A stretch of 64,000 nucleotides of DNA from CAMDKS01 sp964402975 (GTDB taxonomy: Bacteria; Bdellovibrionota_B; Oligoflexia; Oligoflexales; RGVZ01), in assembly GCA_964402975.1 (NCBI GenBank), contig CAYOEM010000013.1, forward strand, positions 1-64,000. The letters run 5' to 3'. The position numbers and the translations under genes are program-made. A model generated the notes under the pieces. That model had not been told where the DNA came from and searched no databases. It was given only the letters and a program-made list of their open reading frames with translations. Position 1 is the stretch's first letter; the number at the start of each line of letters is the position of its first letter. This document shows, piece after piece, positions 36,208 to 44,079 of the stretch.

Positions 36208-37488
36208 ATGTCGCGTTTGGGAACATTTATGGTGCAGGAGGGGATCCTGAGTAGCTCCGATCGACGACTCATTCGTCGAGAAAGCGCATCCCATAATGGC
36301 AGTTTTGCAAGGAGCGTCTTGGCGCTCGGATTGATTCATGAAGAAGAGCTCAGCACGTTGTTGGCCTCCCGTACGGCATTTCGCAGGGCCGCTAAAGATA
36401 TCTTTTATGAGATGGATCCTGAGGTTTCCAACATGGTTCCCGGCCATCTACTAGCATGGCTGGAGGTTCTGCCTCTCTCGCTCAAAGATGGAGTGTTGTC
36501 TCTAGCAATGGTCGATCCGACCGATATTGATGCATCGAATCAAGTCCGGTTTTTTACAGGTCTGCGCATTAAGCCCGTCATAGCTACTCGCAGTGAGATA
36601 TTGAGGGGCTTACGTAAAATTGGGGCAGAGCTACCGCTCGAGGAAAACCAGTTCGAAAGCTTCATAAGAAAACATGCGAGGCAGCCGCTTTCGGATATTG
36701 CAGCGCCATCAGTCCATGGCGTAGCGGAGTCTGACTTAGGTATAGCTCTAGTTCAAAAATCTACTGCAGACTTGAATCAAGATAAGTTGAAAAAAGCGAA
36801 GCCTTCGCCTATGGTGACGGCCGATAGTTTGGTTGCCCAATCCGGGCAGCCTTCGGATAACGAGGCGGTCAAACGTTCAGAATCGAAGACGGAGATTGCT
36901 ACCTCGTCAAAACGTCTTGATCTTAGCCTTGGACTTGGCGCTTTGACTGACAAAGAAATACAAGTAGCGCCTAGGCCGCGTGCCTCGCATCCTGATTTAT
37001 CTGTGGCCGTCCAGGCTGGTATGTCGATTTTAAATCGCTTCGCCGTGAAAGTTCAGTTGACCAAGAGTATAGAAGAAGCATTACAAAAGTTTCAGGAAAC
37101 GGTGATTAAGGCAGGACTAACAAACGGGATCTTAGCGCGCGTACAAGGCGACAAGGTTGATTTTGTTGCTCACTGGTTGGACAACGGCTTAGACTCTGTC
37201 TCTGGGTTTTCTCTGCCACCCGAAATTGACGAAGCTGTTTTGGTGTCGGCACTGCGATCCAAATATCACGACAATCCTTGGCTAAGCGTTGACGCCGCAT
37301 TTGGCAGACATGACTCGAAGGTCTTAAATTATTGGTCAAAGGCTACTGCAAAACCTGATTCCGTATTCGTGGTTGAACGTCAAGACGGCGGACTTTTGTG
37401 TGCCGTTAGCTTCGCCGGACAGTATAATCATGATGGTTTAAGACAAATATTCGCAGACATGCTTCGTAACTTCAATTCACGTCTATAA
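36208..37488 (+). CDS. orphan GspE/PilB N-terminal-domain protein
   Basis: 427 residues. Seen: an N-terminal domain like the first domain of type II secretion or type IV pilus ATPases (GTFMVQEGILSSSDRRLIRRES, SVLALGLIHEEELSTLLASR, VLPLSLKDGVLSLAMVDPTDIDA), residues 1-140, but no Walker ATPase domain follows. Instead there is a polar linker (about 145-260) and an unassigned C-terminal domain starting LSVAVQAGMSILNRFAVK. ATG at 36208 has GGAG nine bases upstream; a GTG 72 bases earlier is also open. Such MshEN-type domains can bind c-di-GMP in some proteins; no binding claim is made here. Confidence 0.72.
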   Translation: MSRLGTFMVQEGILSSSDRRLIRRESASHNGSFARSVLALGLIHEEELSTLLASRTAFRRAAKDIFYEMDPEVSNMVPGHLLAWLEVLPLSLKDGVLSLAMVDPTDIDASNQVRFFTGLRIKPVIATRSEILRGLRKIGAELPLEENQFESFIRKHARQPLSDIAAPSVHGVAESDLGIALVQKSTADLNQDKLKKAKPSPMVTADSLVAQSGQPSDNEAVKRSESKTEIATSSKRLDLSLGLGALTDKEIQVAPRPRASHPDLSVAVQAGMSILNRFAVKVQLTKSIEEALQKFQETVIKAGLTNGILARVQGDKVDFVAHWLDNGLDSVSGFSLPPEIDEAVLVSALRSKYHDNPWLSVDAAFGRHDSKVLNYWSKATAKPDSVFVVERQDGGLLCAVSFAGQYNHDGLRQIFADMLRNFNSRL

Positions 37489-37512
37489 ATTTTGCCGGCG
37501 GACTAGAATAAA

Positions 37513-37535
37513 AAACGCGCCAGGTTGGCGCGTTT
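37513..37535 (+). terminator. rho-independent terminator
   Basis: AAACGCGCCA (37513-37522) pairs perfectly with TGGCGCGTTT (37526-37535) across a GGT loop, followed by GTTTATTT. It lies 25 bases past the stop of the GspE-domain gene. Confidence 0.9.
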
Positions 37536-37550
37536 GTTTATTTAGGAGAA

Positions 37551-37688
37551 CATTGTTCGGTGGTTTGGTGGTTTGATAAAGAAGAGCAACAACAGAAAAG
37601 AGCAACAGAGGGGAATTTGATGAATCTGGAAGGGTTGTTTCAAAATATAATCCCTTTTTTGATTCAAAGTGAAAACCACCGAACAATG
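37551..37688. repeat. 138-bp element with perfect 16-bp inverted ends
   Basis: CATTGTTCGGTGGTTT at 37551-37566 and its exact complement at 37673-37688 bound 138 bases with no credible gene. The interior is purine-rich, with repeated GAGCAACA. The arrangement fits a miniature inverted-repeat transposable element, or a long-range RNA hairpin in the leader of the next gene. No target-site duplication is visible at its edges. A second small hairpin, CCAACC-GAA-GGTTGG, follows at 37692-37706. The remaining gap to 38013 holds no gene. Confidence 0.5.
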
Positions 37689-38013
37689 CTACCAACCGAA
37701 GGTTGGATGACCTCTTCAACTGCACTTGATGTGCCAGTTCTGGGTTAAAGATGGTTTAAAATTGGGGCAGTAATGTCGAGGGGTTAACCTTCAAGGAGCA
37801 GGGGGCTTGTGTTGGGTTCATGATCAATATGTACAATTTCGTGACAGGCTTTCATCGATTTCAGCTTGATTCCGGAAGCACGCTCTTTTGACGTCGTTGA
37901 GCGCTCTTATTTGAAGGTCTTAAGATTAAGATATTAAAGCTATATCTTGGCGGTATTTAGTTGAAAGGGATTCTGTCCGAACTCCTCCCCAGATCTAGAA
38001 TCGGGGGGTGTAT

Positions 38014-39072
38014 ATGTTGAAGTCAGGCCATCACGTCGCGGTAGTTTTGGCGGGGTCCGTTATCGCGAGCTGTTCCCAGCAGGAGTTCAGCGGTCACTCG
38101 CAGAAGATGCAGATAAAGCCAGTCGTTGAAAATCAAGACACTGAGCTTGGTGGAGTGGATTCTCCCAAAGTAACAGTTTCTGATAGCACTGTTAAAGTCA
38201 CTGTTAGCGTCGTCGGGGATGATGGATCGACGGATGCAACCCCAACATCTACGTGTAGTGATCCATTTGCAGCGATAACGGCCGACGCTGGAGAAACAGA
38301 TAAAGTTATTACCAATCCTCAACCGTCCTGCTTTAACTTTGTTTCAGCGGTTTGTGTTGGCGGTGGCGGCGGTGGCCAGGGAACCAGAGATGACGACAGC
38401 GGTGGTGGTGGCGGCGCTTTAGTCTGGTTTCATAACAAACCTTTCGCAACATCCGATATTTATAAAGCCACTGGAGGTAGGGCTGGCACGCCTGGTACTG
38501 ACGGTGGAACGAGTCATTTGAAAGTCAACGACGTTGTATACGTCACAGCCGCTGGCGGAAAGCACGGTACAAATGCTGGCGGTGGTGCTGGTGGAAAGTT
38601 CACTCTGCCTAGTAGCAAGGAATCCGGCGTGGAATACGGCGGCGGTCATGGTGGAAACGGAGGCAAGTTCAGAGTGAATGGTGGACCCATTTCCGCTGGT
38701 GGTGGCGGTGGGGCTGGAGGGTATGCTGGCAATGGCGGTAACGGTGCCAATAACGTCGAACGTGGCAAGGGCAGTCCTGGTTTAGGTGGCGCTGGCGGCG
38801 GCGGTGGAGCTGGTTGTGAGCAGGCAGGCAAAGGTGGCGGCGTGGGTTTATTTGGTAAAGGTAGTGATGGAGCCGGTGGTGGATTCTCTGGTCGTTGTAA
38901 GCGAGACGAGAGAGGAAAGACTGGTTTTCACGGGAGTCATTTTGAGGGGATTGCTGTTTATGGTGGCGGAGCGAGTGGACAGTCTGAGCGCGGCGTAATT
39001 CCAGCCGATCCTGGCAAATGTCGCATAATATTTTCGAAAGAGAAGTGGAACTGGCTGAGCAAAACCCCTTAG
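38014..39072 (+). CDS. glycine-rich lipoprotein
   Basis: 352-residue exported lipoprotein. Seen: signal peptide with lipobox (LAGSVIASCS), a Ser/Thr/Val-rich segment to residue 110, then about 210 residues dominated by Gly runs with Asn/Ala (GGGGGALVWF, GGGHGGNGGKF, GGGGGAGGYAGNGG), in the style of the bacterial glycine-rich domain found in surface and phage-tail proteins. A GGGGGG tract lies just before the ATG at 38014. The Gly codons and many GGTGGC units make the DNA itself repetitive. Function unknown; adhesion or polymer scaffold is plausible. Confidence 0.72.
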   Translation: MLKSGHHVAVVLAGSVIASCSQQEFSGHSQKMQIKPVVENQDTELGGVDSPKVTVSDSTVKVTVSVVGDDGSTDATPTSTCSDPFAAITADAGETDKVITNPQPSCFNFVSAVCVGGGGGGQGTRDDDSGGGGGALVWFHNKPFATSDIYKATGGRAGTPGTDGGTSHLKVNDVVYVTAAGGKHGTNAGGGAGGKFTLPSSKESGVEYGGGHGGNGGKFRVNGGPISAGGGGGAGGYAGNGGNGANNVERGKGSPGLGGAGGGGGAGCEQAGKGGGVGLFGKGSDGAGGGFSGRCKRDERGKTGFHGSHFEGIAVYGGGASGQSERGVIPADPGKCRIIFSKEKWNWLSKTP

Positions 39073-39085
39073 CGACCCGTATGGA

Positions 39086-39114
39086 GCGCGCTAAATGTTA
39101 GAAGTTTAGCGCGC
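39086..39114. terminator. hairpin between converging genes
   Basis: GCGCGCTAAA (39086-39095) and TTTAGCGCGC (39105-39114) form a 10-base perfect stem with a nine-base loop that contains the stop of the MerR/B12 gene. Neither side is followed by a T tract, so intrinsic termination is uncertain; it may protect both mRNA ends. Confidence 0.55.
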
Positions 39115-40054
39115 GGCTGAGGTCTTCCAAGGTGGCAACGGTCGTTATCGTTTGGGTAAGGGCTTGATCCTTCATCGCGTTATGACCGCCCCACCAAATT
39201 TTACAGCTATTCGGCAGTTTAGCTTGCAGAACGTAAAGATAGCTTTCCTGGCGCTTATCGCCAAACGGCTCGTCAAGTGCCGTATTACCCACCAACACGA
39301 CGTCGGCCTTAACAGCTCTTGCAGCATCTGCCAGTGAATGAGCCGGCAGATTAGGGCCAAAGTAATGGGGAATATGCCCATGGTGAGCAATTAAAATAGC
39401 CGCAGCTAGAATACCGAATTCATGAAGATCGCCATCGCGGGTTGCAAGGCATATGGATAAACCATGATCTTGATCTTTGCGCGTGAGAGCTCTCACAGCG
39501 ATGGTGTTGCGAAGATTAAAAAGTACCTGCATTAACTGGGATCGTAGGATGGAGGACAGAGCATGTTCCTGCGCAAAGTTGAACACACCCGATGCGACCT
39601 GATGACCAACTTCTCTGACCAGCGGGACCGCAAGGCCTTTCAAAAATTGCATGGTGGACAAAAAGTTTCTAGCTGACTCAAGCTCAGCTTGAATCAACAC
39701 AAGTTCATAGTCACGTAATGCGTTAAGGCAGCGGTTAAAGATGATCGATTCAGCGGTTTCAGTATGAGCGGCGTTTCTGGCTTCAGTAACAATGGGCGAC
39801 GACATAGAGGACAGCACTTCGTTGCTTAAGCCTGCGATGTGGCTGATTTGATGACCAGACTTAACAAGGCTTGATAGCAGGCTAAGACGTTTTACGTCAC
39901 TCTCCGTGTATTCGCGGCGATTATTGGCAGTATTTCGACTTGGATCAAGGGCCTTGTAGCGACGTTCCCAAGCGCGAATCGTATGCGAATTCATGTCCAC
40001 GAGTCTTGCGGCCGTCTTAATGCTGTACATTTTTCCTTCGTTCATGGTCGTCAT
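39098..40054 (-). CDS. MerR-family regulator with B12-binding domain (LitR/CarH-like)
   Basis: 318-residue transcription factor. Seen: N-terminal MerR helix-turn-helix YSIKTAARLVDMNSHTIRAWERRY (residues 9-32), a helical cap region, and a C-terminal cobalamin domain with the base-off motif DLHEFG (DxHxxG) near residue 207 and HYFGPNLPAHSL and VLVGNTAL further on. LitR/CarH proteins use adenosylcobalamin as light sensor and repress their targets in the dark. The cap has QEH near 160, but the Trp normally ten residues before the EH pair is Val here. GGAG precedes the ATG. It follows folE by 14 bases. Confidence 0.88.
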   Translation of the reverse strand: MTTMNEGKMYSIKTAARLVDMNSHTIRAWERRYKALDPSRNTANNRREYTESDVKRLSLLSSLVKSGHQISHIAGLSNEVLSSMSSPIVTEARNAAHTETAESIIFNRCLNALRDYELVLIQAELESARNFLSTMQFLKGLAVPLVREVGHQVASGVFNFAQEHALSSILRSQLMQVLFNLRNTIAVRALTRKDQDHGLSICLATRDGDLHEFGILAAAILIAHHGHIPHYFGPNLPAHSLADAARAVKADVVLVGNTALDEPFGDKRQESYLYVLQAKLPNSCKIWWGGHNAMKDQALTQTITTVATLEDLSRALNF

Positions 40055-40068
40055 GACTCAAAACTCCA

Positions 40069-40701
40069 CTATTTACCCTCAAGCGCGCCAAAAAGTCTGG
40101 ATTGCTCAATGTTAGTCAGTCGATCGAGACCAAGTGTTGTTTCGGAAACCGTTTCAGAATTTTGCTTTTCAACTCCGCGCATCATCATGCAAAGATGTTG
40201 ACCTTTGACTCGCACGGCCACCGCTCGCGGCTTGATAAGATCATTCAAGGCGTTAGCCACATCAGTTGTCAGATGCTCCTGGACTTGGAGTCTTCTTGCA
40301 AATAAGTCCACCAGTCGCGGTATTTTGCTTAATCCGATAATTTTGTCGGAAGGGTAGTAGGCCACACTCACTTCACCCCAAAACGGAAGCATATGATGTT
40401 CGCAGAGGCTATAAAATTCGATCCTGTTTACACTGACAACGCCGCGGCTCTCGGTAGGAAATACTCCCTCTCCTACCACTTGTTCCGGAGTTGACTCGTA
40501 TCCAGATAGTAGAAAATTTACAGCCTTGCCAAATCGTTCCGGGGTTTTAACCAAGCCCGAGCGTAGAGGATTTTCATTTTTAGCAGACTCGATGATAAGG
40601 CGGCCCGCTACCCCAAGCTTTTGAAGCCGAGTCAGCCCTGTAAATACATCGGGTAATCTTTGTCCCAATTCGGAATTAAGGTCTTTATTTGTAGGTCTCA
40701 T
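40069..40701 (-). CDS. folE: GTP cyclohydrolase I
   Basis: Converts GTP to 7,8-dihydroneopterin triphosphate, the entry to folate and pterin synthesis. Seen: SLCEHHMLPFWGEVSVAYYP with the zinc Cys and His residues near 108, KIIGLSKIPRLVDLFARRLQVQE and late CMMMRGV with the second zinc Cys. 210 residues, standard. GGAG nine bases before the ATG. Its start overlaps the mrp stop by four bases. Next to B12-photoreceptor regulators, folE copies in other bacteria are thought to supply pterin/folate cofactors for photolyases; here no photolyase is in view. Confidence 0.95.
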   Translation of the reverse strand: MRPTNKDLNSELGQRLPDVFTGLTRLQKLGVAGRLIIESAKNENPLRSGLVKTPERFGKAVNFLLSGYESTPEQVVGEGVFPTESRGVVSVNRIEFYSLCEHHMLPFWGEVSVAYYPSDKIIGLSKIPRLVDLFARRLQVQEHLTTDVANALNDLIKPRAVAVRVKGQHLCMMMRGVEKQNSETVSETTLGLDRLTNIEQSRLFGALEGK

Positions 40702-41999
40702 GTTACTAAATCTCCTGTTGGGACATTATCTGATAAGGGTAGTTCGCGCGTTTTAGCAGCCGCACCGTTGATGTATTGTTGGCTCAGTCTATGACCTACT
40801 GTTTTGCTTAGCTCGTCGAACAAATGGGTCAAGTGTCCATCGTGAACGACGATGGGCGTTCCTGAGTCGGACGCGAGACGGATGTCGCGTGAGATCGGAA
40901 TGCTCGCGAGATGTGGTATTTTGCGGTCATTGACAAAAGATTCGAAGGCTTCTCCCCCAAAAATGTCATCGGTGTGGCCGCAGGCGCTGCAAGAGTGGCT
41001 TGCCATGTTTTGGACAACTCCAAAAACCGGAACTCCCAGTGTTTCAAACATTGAGATCGCCTTGTGAGCATCGATGAGCGCGACATCTTGCGGGGTGGTC
41101 ACAATCACAGAGCCGCTGAGCGGAATGCGCTCTGCGAGGGTTAACTGCACGTCACCGGTACCTGGTGGCAAGTCAAGCACCAGTACATCGAGATCACCCC
41201 AAAGCACGTCATAACAAAGTTGCTCGATTGCTTTGGAGACCATAGGGCCGCGCCAGATTACTGGTGATCTGGCGTCAGATAAAAGCCCGAAACTTACAAT
41301 TTTTACGCCGTGCCGCTCTTGAGGGACAAGCTTACCGTTACGGACGTCCAATGAGCCAGTTAGACCAAACATAAGTTGTGCAGATGGTCCGTAGACATCA
41401 CAGTCCATGAGACCAACTTTGAGACCGTGCTTTGCTAAGCCTGCAGCCAAATTACTCGATATCGTTGACTTCCCAACGCCGCCTTTGCCCGACGCAACAG
41501 CGATGATGTGTTTAGTTCCCGAGATGTTTTTCTTATTGATGCTTATGCCATAGGGCGTTTTCCGTGCCACTGGGGCTGGCTGGGCGCCGGCGGTCGCGTT
41601 GGATGCTTTGCGAAAATATACGCTTACGCCAGGCAGGTGCTCTTGATCCAGGTGGCGCAACAGGACTCTTTCGATGAATAGCTTTTGTCCAAGATTGAGG
41701 GCTGACGAATCCACGTGAACCTGCAGACCGCCGGATGCGCCGGCTCGAACCTCAAGAACTCTAGCTCGAGTTTCTTTGTGGTCGTTATTGAATAAGCCTG
41801 ATTCTTCGTGCTGGGAGGCGACAACCATCCCGGCTCTGGCAGCGGCCAGAATGAGCGCGGCGGTATCCGCTGGAGAGGTGCTGTCTGATGTCTTTGGAAA
41901 GTTGTGCAAGACGTTGGTCCTTTGAGTGAGCCGTCCAAGATTGGAGACGTAACATAGTTGAATGGGCAGCATTTGTCTAGGTTTTGTCTCGTATTTCAT
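40698..41999 (-). CDS. mrp: Mrp/NBP35-family iron-sulfur cluster carrier ATPase
   Basis: Binds and transfers [4Fe-4S] clusters. Seen: an N-terminal extension and MIP18-like region (residues 30-140), a deviant Walker A IAVASGKGGVGKSTISSNLAAGL near 165-190, LVLDLPPGTGDVQLTL (Walker B) and the CSACGH motif (CxxC) for the bridging cluster. 433 residues, on the long side because of the N-terminal part. No good SD before the ATG; Met 10 is an alternative. First gene of the mrp-folE-regulator run. Confidence 0.92.
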   Translation of the reverse strand: MKYETKPRQMLPIQLCYVSNLGRLTQRTNVLHNFPKTSDSTSPADTAALILAAARAGMVVASQHEESGLFNNDHKETRARVLEVRAGASGGLQVHVDSSALNLGQKLFIERVLLRHLDQEHLPGVSVYFRKASNATAGAQPAPVARKTPYGISINKKNISGTKHIIAVASGKGGVGKSTISSNLAAGLAKHGLKVGLMDCDVYGPSAQLMFGLTGSLDVRNGKLVPQERHGVKIVSFGLLSDARSPVIWRGPMVSKAIEQLCYDVLWGDLDVLVLDLPPGTGDVQLTLAERIPLSGSVIVTTPQDVALIDAHKAISMFETLGVPVFGVVQNMASHSCSACGHTDDIFGGEAFESFVNDRKIPHLASIPISRDIRLASDSGTPIVVHDGHLTHLFDELSKTVGHRLSQQYINGAAAKTRELPLSDNVPTGDLVT

Positions 42000-42142
42000 G
42001 GATAAATTAAGCTAATTCACCTATAAATTTTGAAAATTATTAAAATACTTGTTGAAATATCGTTAGAATTTGAATAGAGTCCGCCGCCCAAACGCCAAAT
42101 ATCGGCACAGACTGGCTTCCCCATGCCCGTCACAAAGGAGAC

Positions 42143-43780
42143 ATGATCCCCATGATCAATGAAAATCAATTGAAACAGGCTGTTAAGAGCCCTGATGCAG
42201 CAAGTCGAGTGACCCCTGATACCCAGCTTTCCGGGGACGCAGTCTCCGCCTCTTTCGAGGCCATGGGATTGTCTGAGGCGATACTGAAGGGGATCAAGGA
42301 GGCCGGGTTTGTAACCCCAAGTCCGATTCAGGCGAAGGCGATTCCTCCGGCATTGGCAGGTAAGGATCTCATTGGGCAGGCCCAAACCGGTACGGGTAAA
42401 ACGGCGGCCTTTGGTTTACCGTCGATGATGCACTTGAAGAACAACAAATCTGTCGAGATATTAGTATTAACTCCGACTCGTGAGCTTGCGATCCAAGTGA
42501 GTGATGAGCTGTTTAAGCTTGGTAAATTTGCAAACGTGAAGACAGTCCCCGTTGTCGGAGGACAGGGTTACCTGCGTCAAGTTGAGCTGATCAATCGAGG
42601 ATCCCAGGTTGTGGTTGCGACCCCCGGTCGGCTAATGGATCACTTGCGTGAGGGCCGCCTTAAAAGATTTACGCCGCATATCGTCGTTTTAGATGAAGCC
42701 GATGAAATGCTGGATCGTGGTTTTGTTGACGATATTCGTCACATTTTGTCGTTGATGCCGTCGGAGAGACAGACATTGCTGTTTTCGGCTACGATGCCAC
42801 CAGAAATCAAAGCGCTCACGCGAGAGTTCATGCGTGATCCGATTCACATTCAATTGAATGCATCCCAACAAACGAATGTCGATATCGAACAGCGTTTAAT
42901 AGTGATGCGTGGTCATGAGAGAGAATCTGCTCTGGTCAGGATTCTTGAGGTCGAGGCGCCTGAAAAAGCGATTATATTTTGCCGCACGAAACGTGACGTT
43001 GATGAACTGCACAGCGCTTTGACCACCAGAGGCGTTGCCGTGAAGGCCATTCATGGTGATATGTCCCAGGCGGTTCGAAATCAGGCCGTTCAGTCCTTAA
43101 AGGATGGGCGTGCCAGGATCATTATTGCAACGGATGTTGCTGCGCGCGGTATTGATATCCCCAACGTGACGCATGTGATCAATTTTAACGTGCCTGAAAA
43201 CCGTGAACGATACATCCACCGTATTGGGCGAACGGGCAGAGCTGGTAAACGAGGATTGGCGATAACCATGGCGACCCCGACAGAAGTGCGGGGCAGTGAT
43301 GTTTTTTCCGGTGACCGATCAGAAGAGTTTGTAGTCTCCGAAGTTCCAACTAGACATGACGTCAAATCTAGCATTGAAAAAGAACTGATCTCGAAAATCG
43401 AAACCCTTCGCGTCCGTCCTGATTTGGTTGATCTTGCCAACCAATTGGCGAGCAAATTTACGACCGAAGACTTAGCTCAACGACTGGTGTCGATCCTTGC
43501 TCAGGGGCGACAAGTTTCAGGCGATGATCGTATTGGAGTGGGAGCGGAAGAGGCTCGCAGGCTACTTAAAGGCCAGGGGCGAGGTCCAAGGTTCTCGCCT
43601 AACTCTGACCGAAATCGTCAGCACCGTGGCGGCTTTAGGGTTAACAACGCGTCTAAAGGCGGCTCATGGAATGACAGGAAGGCTGGGAAATGGCCGCGTA
43701 AAGGAGCCTCTGATCGGGGTCCTGGATCATGGCGCCGTAAAGATGCCCCGTCTGACAGAAGCTCGGCTTTTAAATGTTGA
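42143..43780 (+). CDS. DEAD-box RNA helicase
   Basis: ATP-dependent RNA remodelling enzyme. Seen: Q motif region GLSEAILKGIKEAGFVTPSPIQ (around residue 38-60), AQTGTGKTAAFGLP, PTRELA, DEADEMLDRG, SAT, and the C-terminal IFCRTKRDVDELHSAL, ATDVAARGIDIPNV and HRIGRTGRAG. 545 residues with a basic, Gly/Arg/Ser-rich tail (residues 470-545) that likely binds RNA, as in DeaD/CshA/RhlE types. AAGGAG sits two bases before ATG 42143 and eleven before ATG 42152, so the start could be either. Confidence 0.95.
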   Translation: MIPMINENQLKQAVKSPDAASRVTPDTQLSGDAVSASFEAMGLSEAILKGIKEAGFVTPSPIQAKAIPPALAGKDLIGQAQTGTGKTAAFGLPSMMHLKNNKSVEILVLTPTRELAIQVSDELFKLGKFANVKTVPVVGGQGYLRQVELINRGSQVVVATPGRLMDHLREGRLKRFTPHIVVLDEADEMLDRGFVDDIRHILSLMPSERQTLLFSATMPPEIKALTREFMRDPIHIQLNASQQTNVDIEQRLIVMRGHERESALVRILEVEAPEKAIIFCRTKRDVDELHSALTTRGVAVKAIHGDMSQAVRNQAVQSLKDGRARIIIATDVAARGIDIPNVTHVINFNVPENRERYIHRIGRTGRAGKRGLAITMATPTEVRGSDVFSGDRSEEFVVSEVPTRHDVKSSIEKELISKIETLRVRPDLVDLANQLASKFTTEDLAQRLVSILAQGRQVSGDDRIGVGAEEARRLLKGQGRGPRFSPNSDRNRQHRGGFRVNNASKGGSWNDRKAGKWPRKGASDRGPGSWRRKDAPSDRSSAFKC

Positions 43781-43812
43781 GATGAGGATTCATTTAACTT
43801 AGCATTCTCAAT

Positions 43813-44079
43813 ATGAAACAGGTCAAAATATACACGACCAAAATCTGCCCATACTGCGAGGCCGCAAAGCGCCTGTTCAAGTCATTGGGGGTGGCCTATG
43901 AGGAGATCTCTCTCGAGGGTCGTCATGAGGAAAGAACGCGCCTTTCTGCCGAAAACGGCGGATGGCGGACAGTCCCTATGATCTTCGTGGGTGAGAGATT
44001 CATCGGCGGCTTCGATGATGCCAAGAAGCTTAACGATCGCGGCGAACTAATGCCGATCATCAATGGTTCCGGGCCGTGA
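43813..44079 (+). CDS. grxC: glutaredoxin 3
   Basis: Small thiol-disulphide oxidoreductase reduced by glutathione. Seen: active site TTKICPYCEAAKRLF (CPYC), then the GSH-binding TVPMIFVGERFIGGFDD with the cis-proline. 88 residues, normal for GrxC. The next gene overlaps its stop, so they are coupled. Presence of a dithiol glutaredoxin and of glutathione-dependent formaldehyde dehydrogenase nearby implies the cell makes or uses glutathione. Confidence 0.95.
   Translation: MKQVKIYTTKICPYCEAAKRLFKSLGVAYEEISLEGRHEERTRLSAENGGWRTVPMIFVGERFIGGFDDAKKLNDRGELMPIINGSGP

Noticed and set aside
37560..37748. 62-residue open frame across the inverted-repeat element
   Set aside because: It lies over the inverted ends and the following hairpin, has no ribosome site and no recognisable domain.
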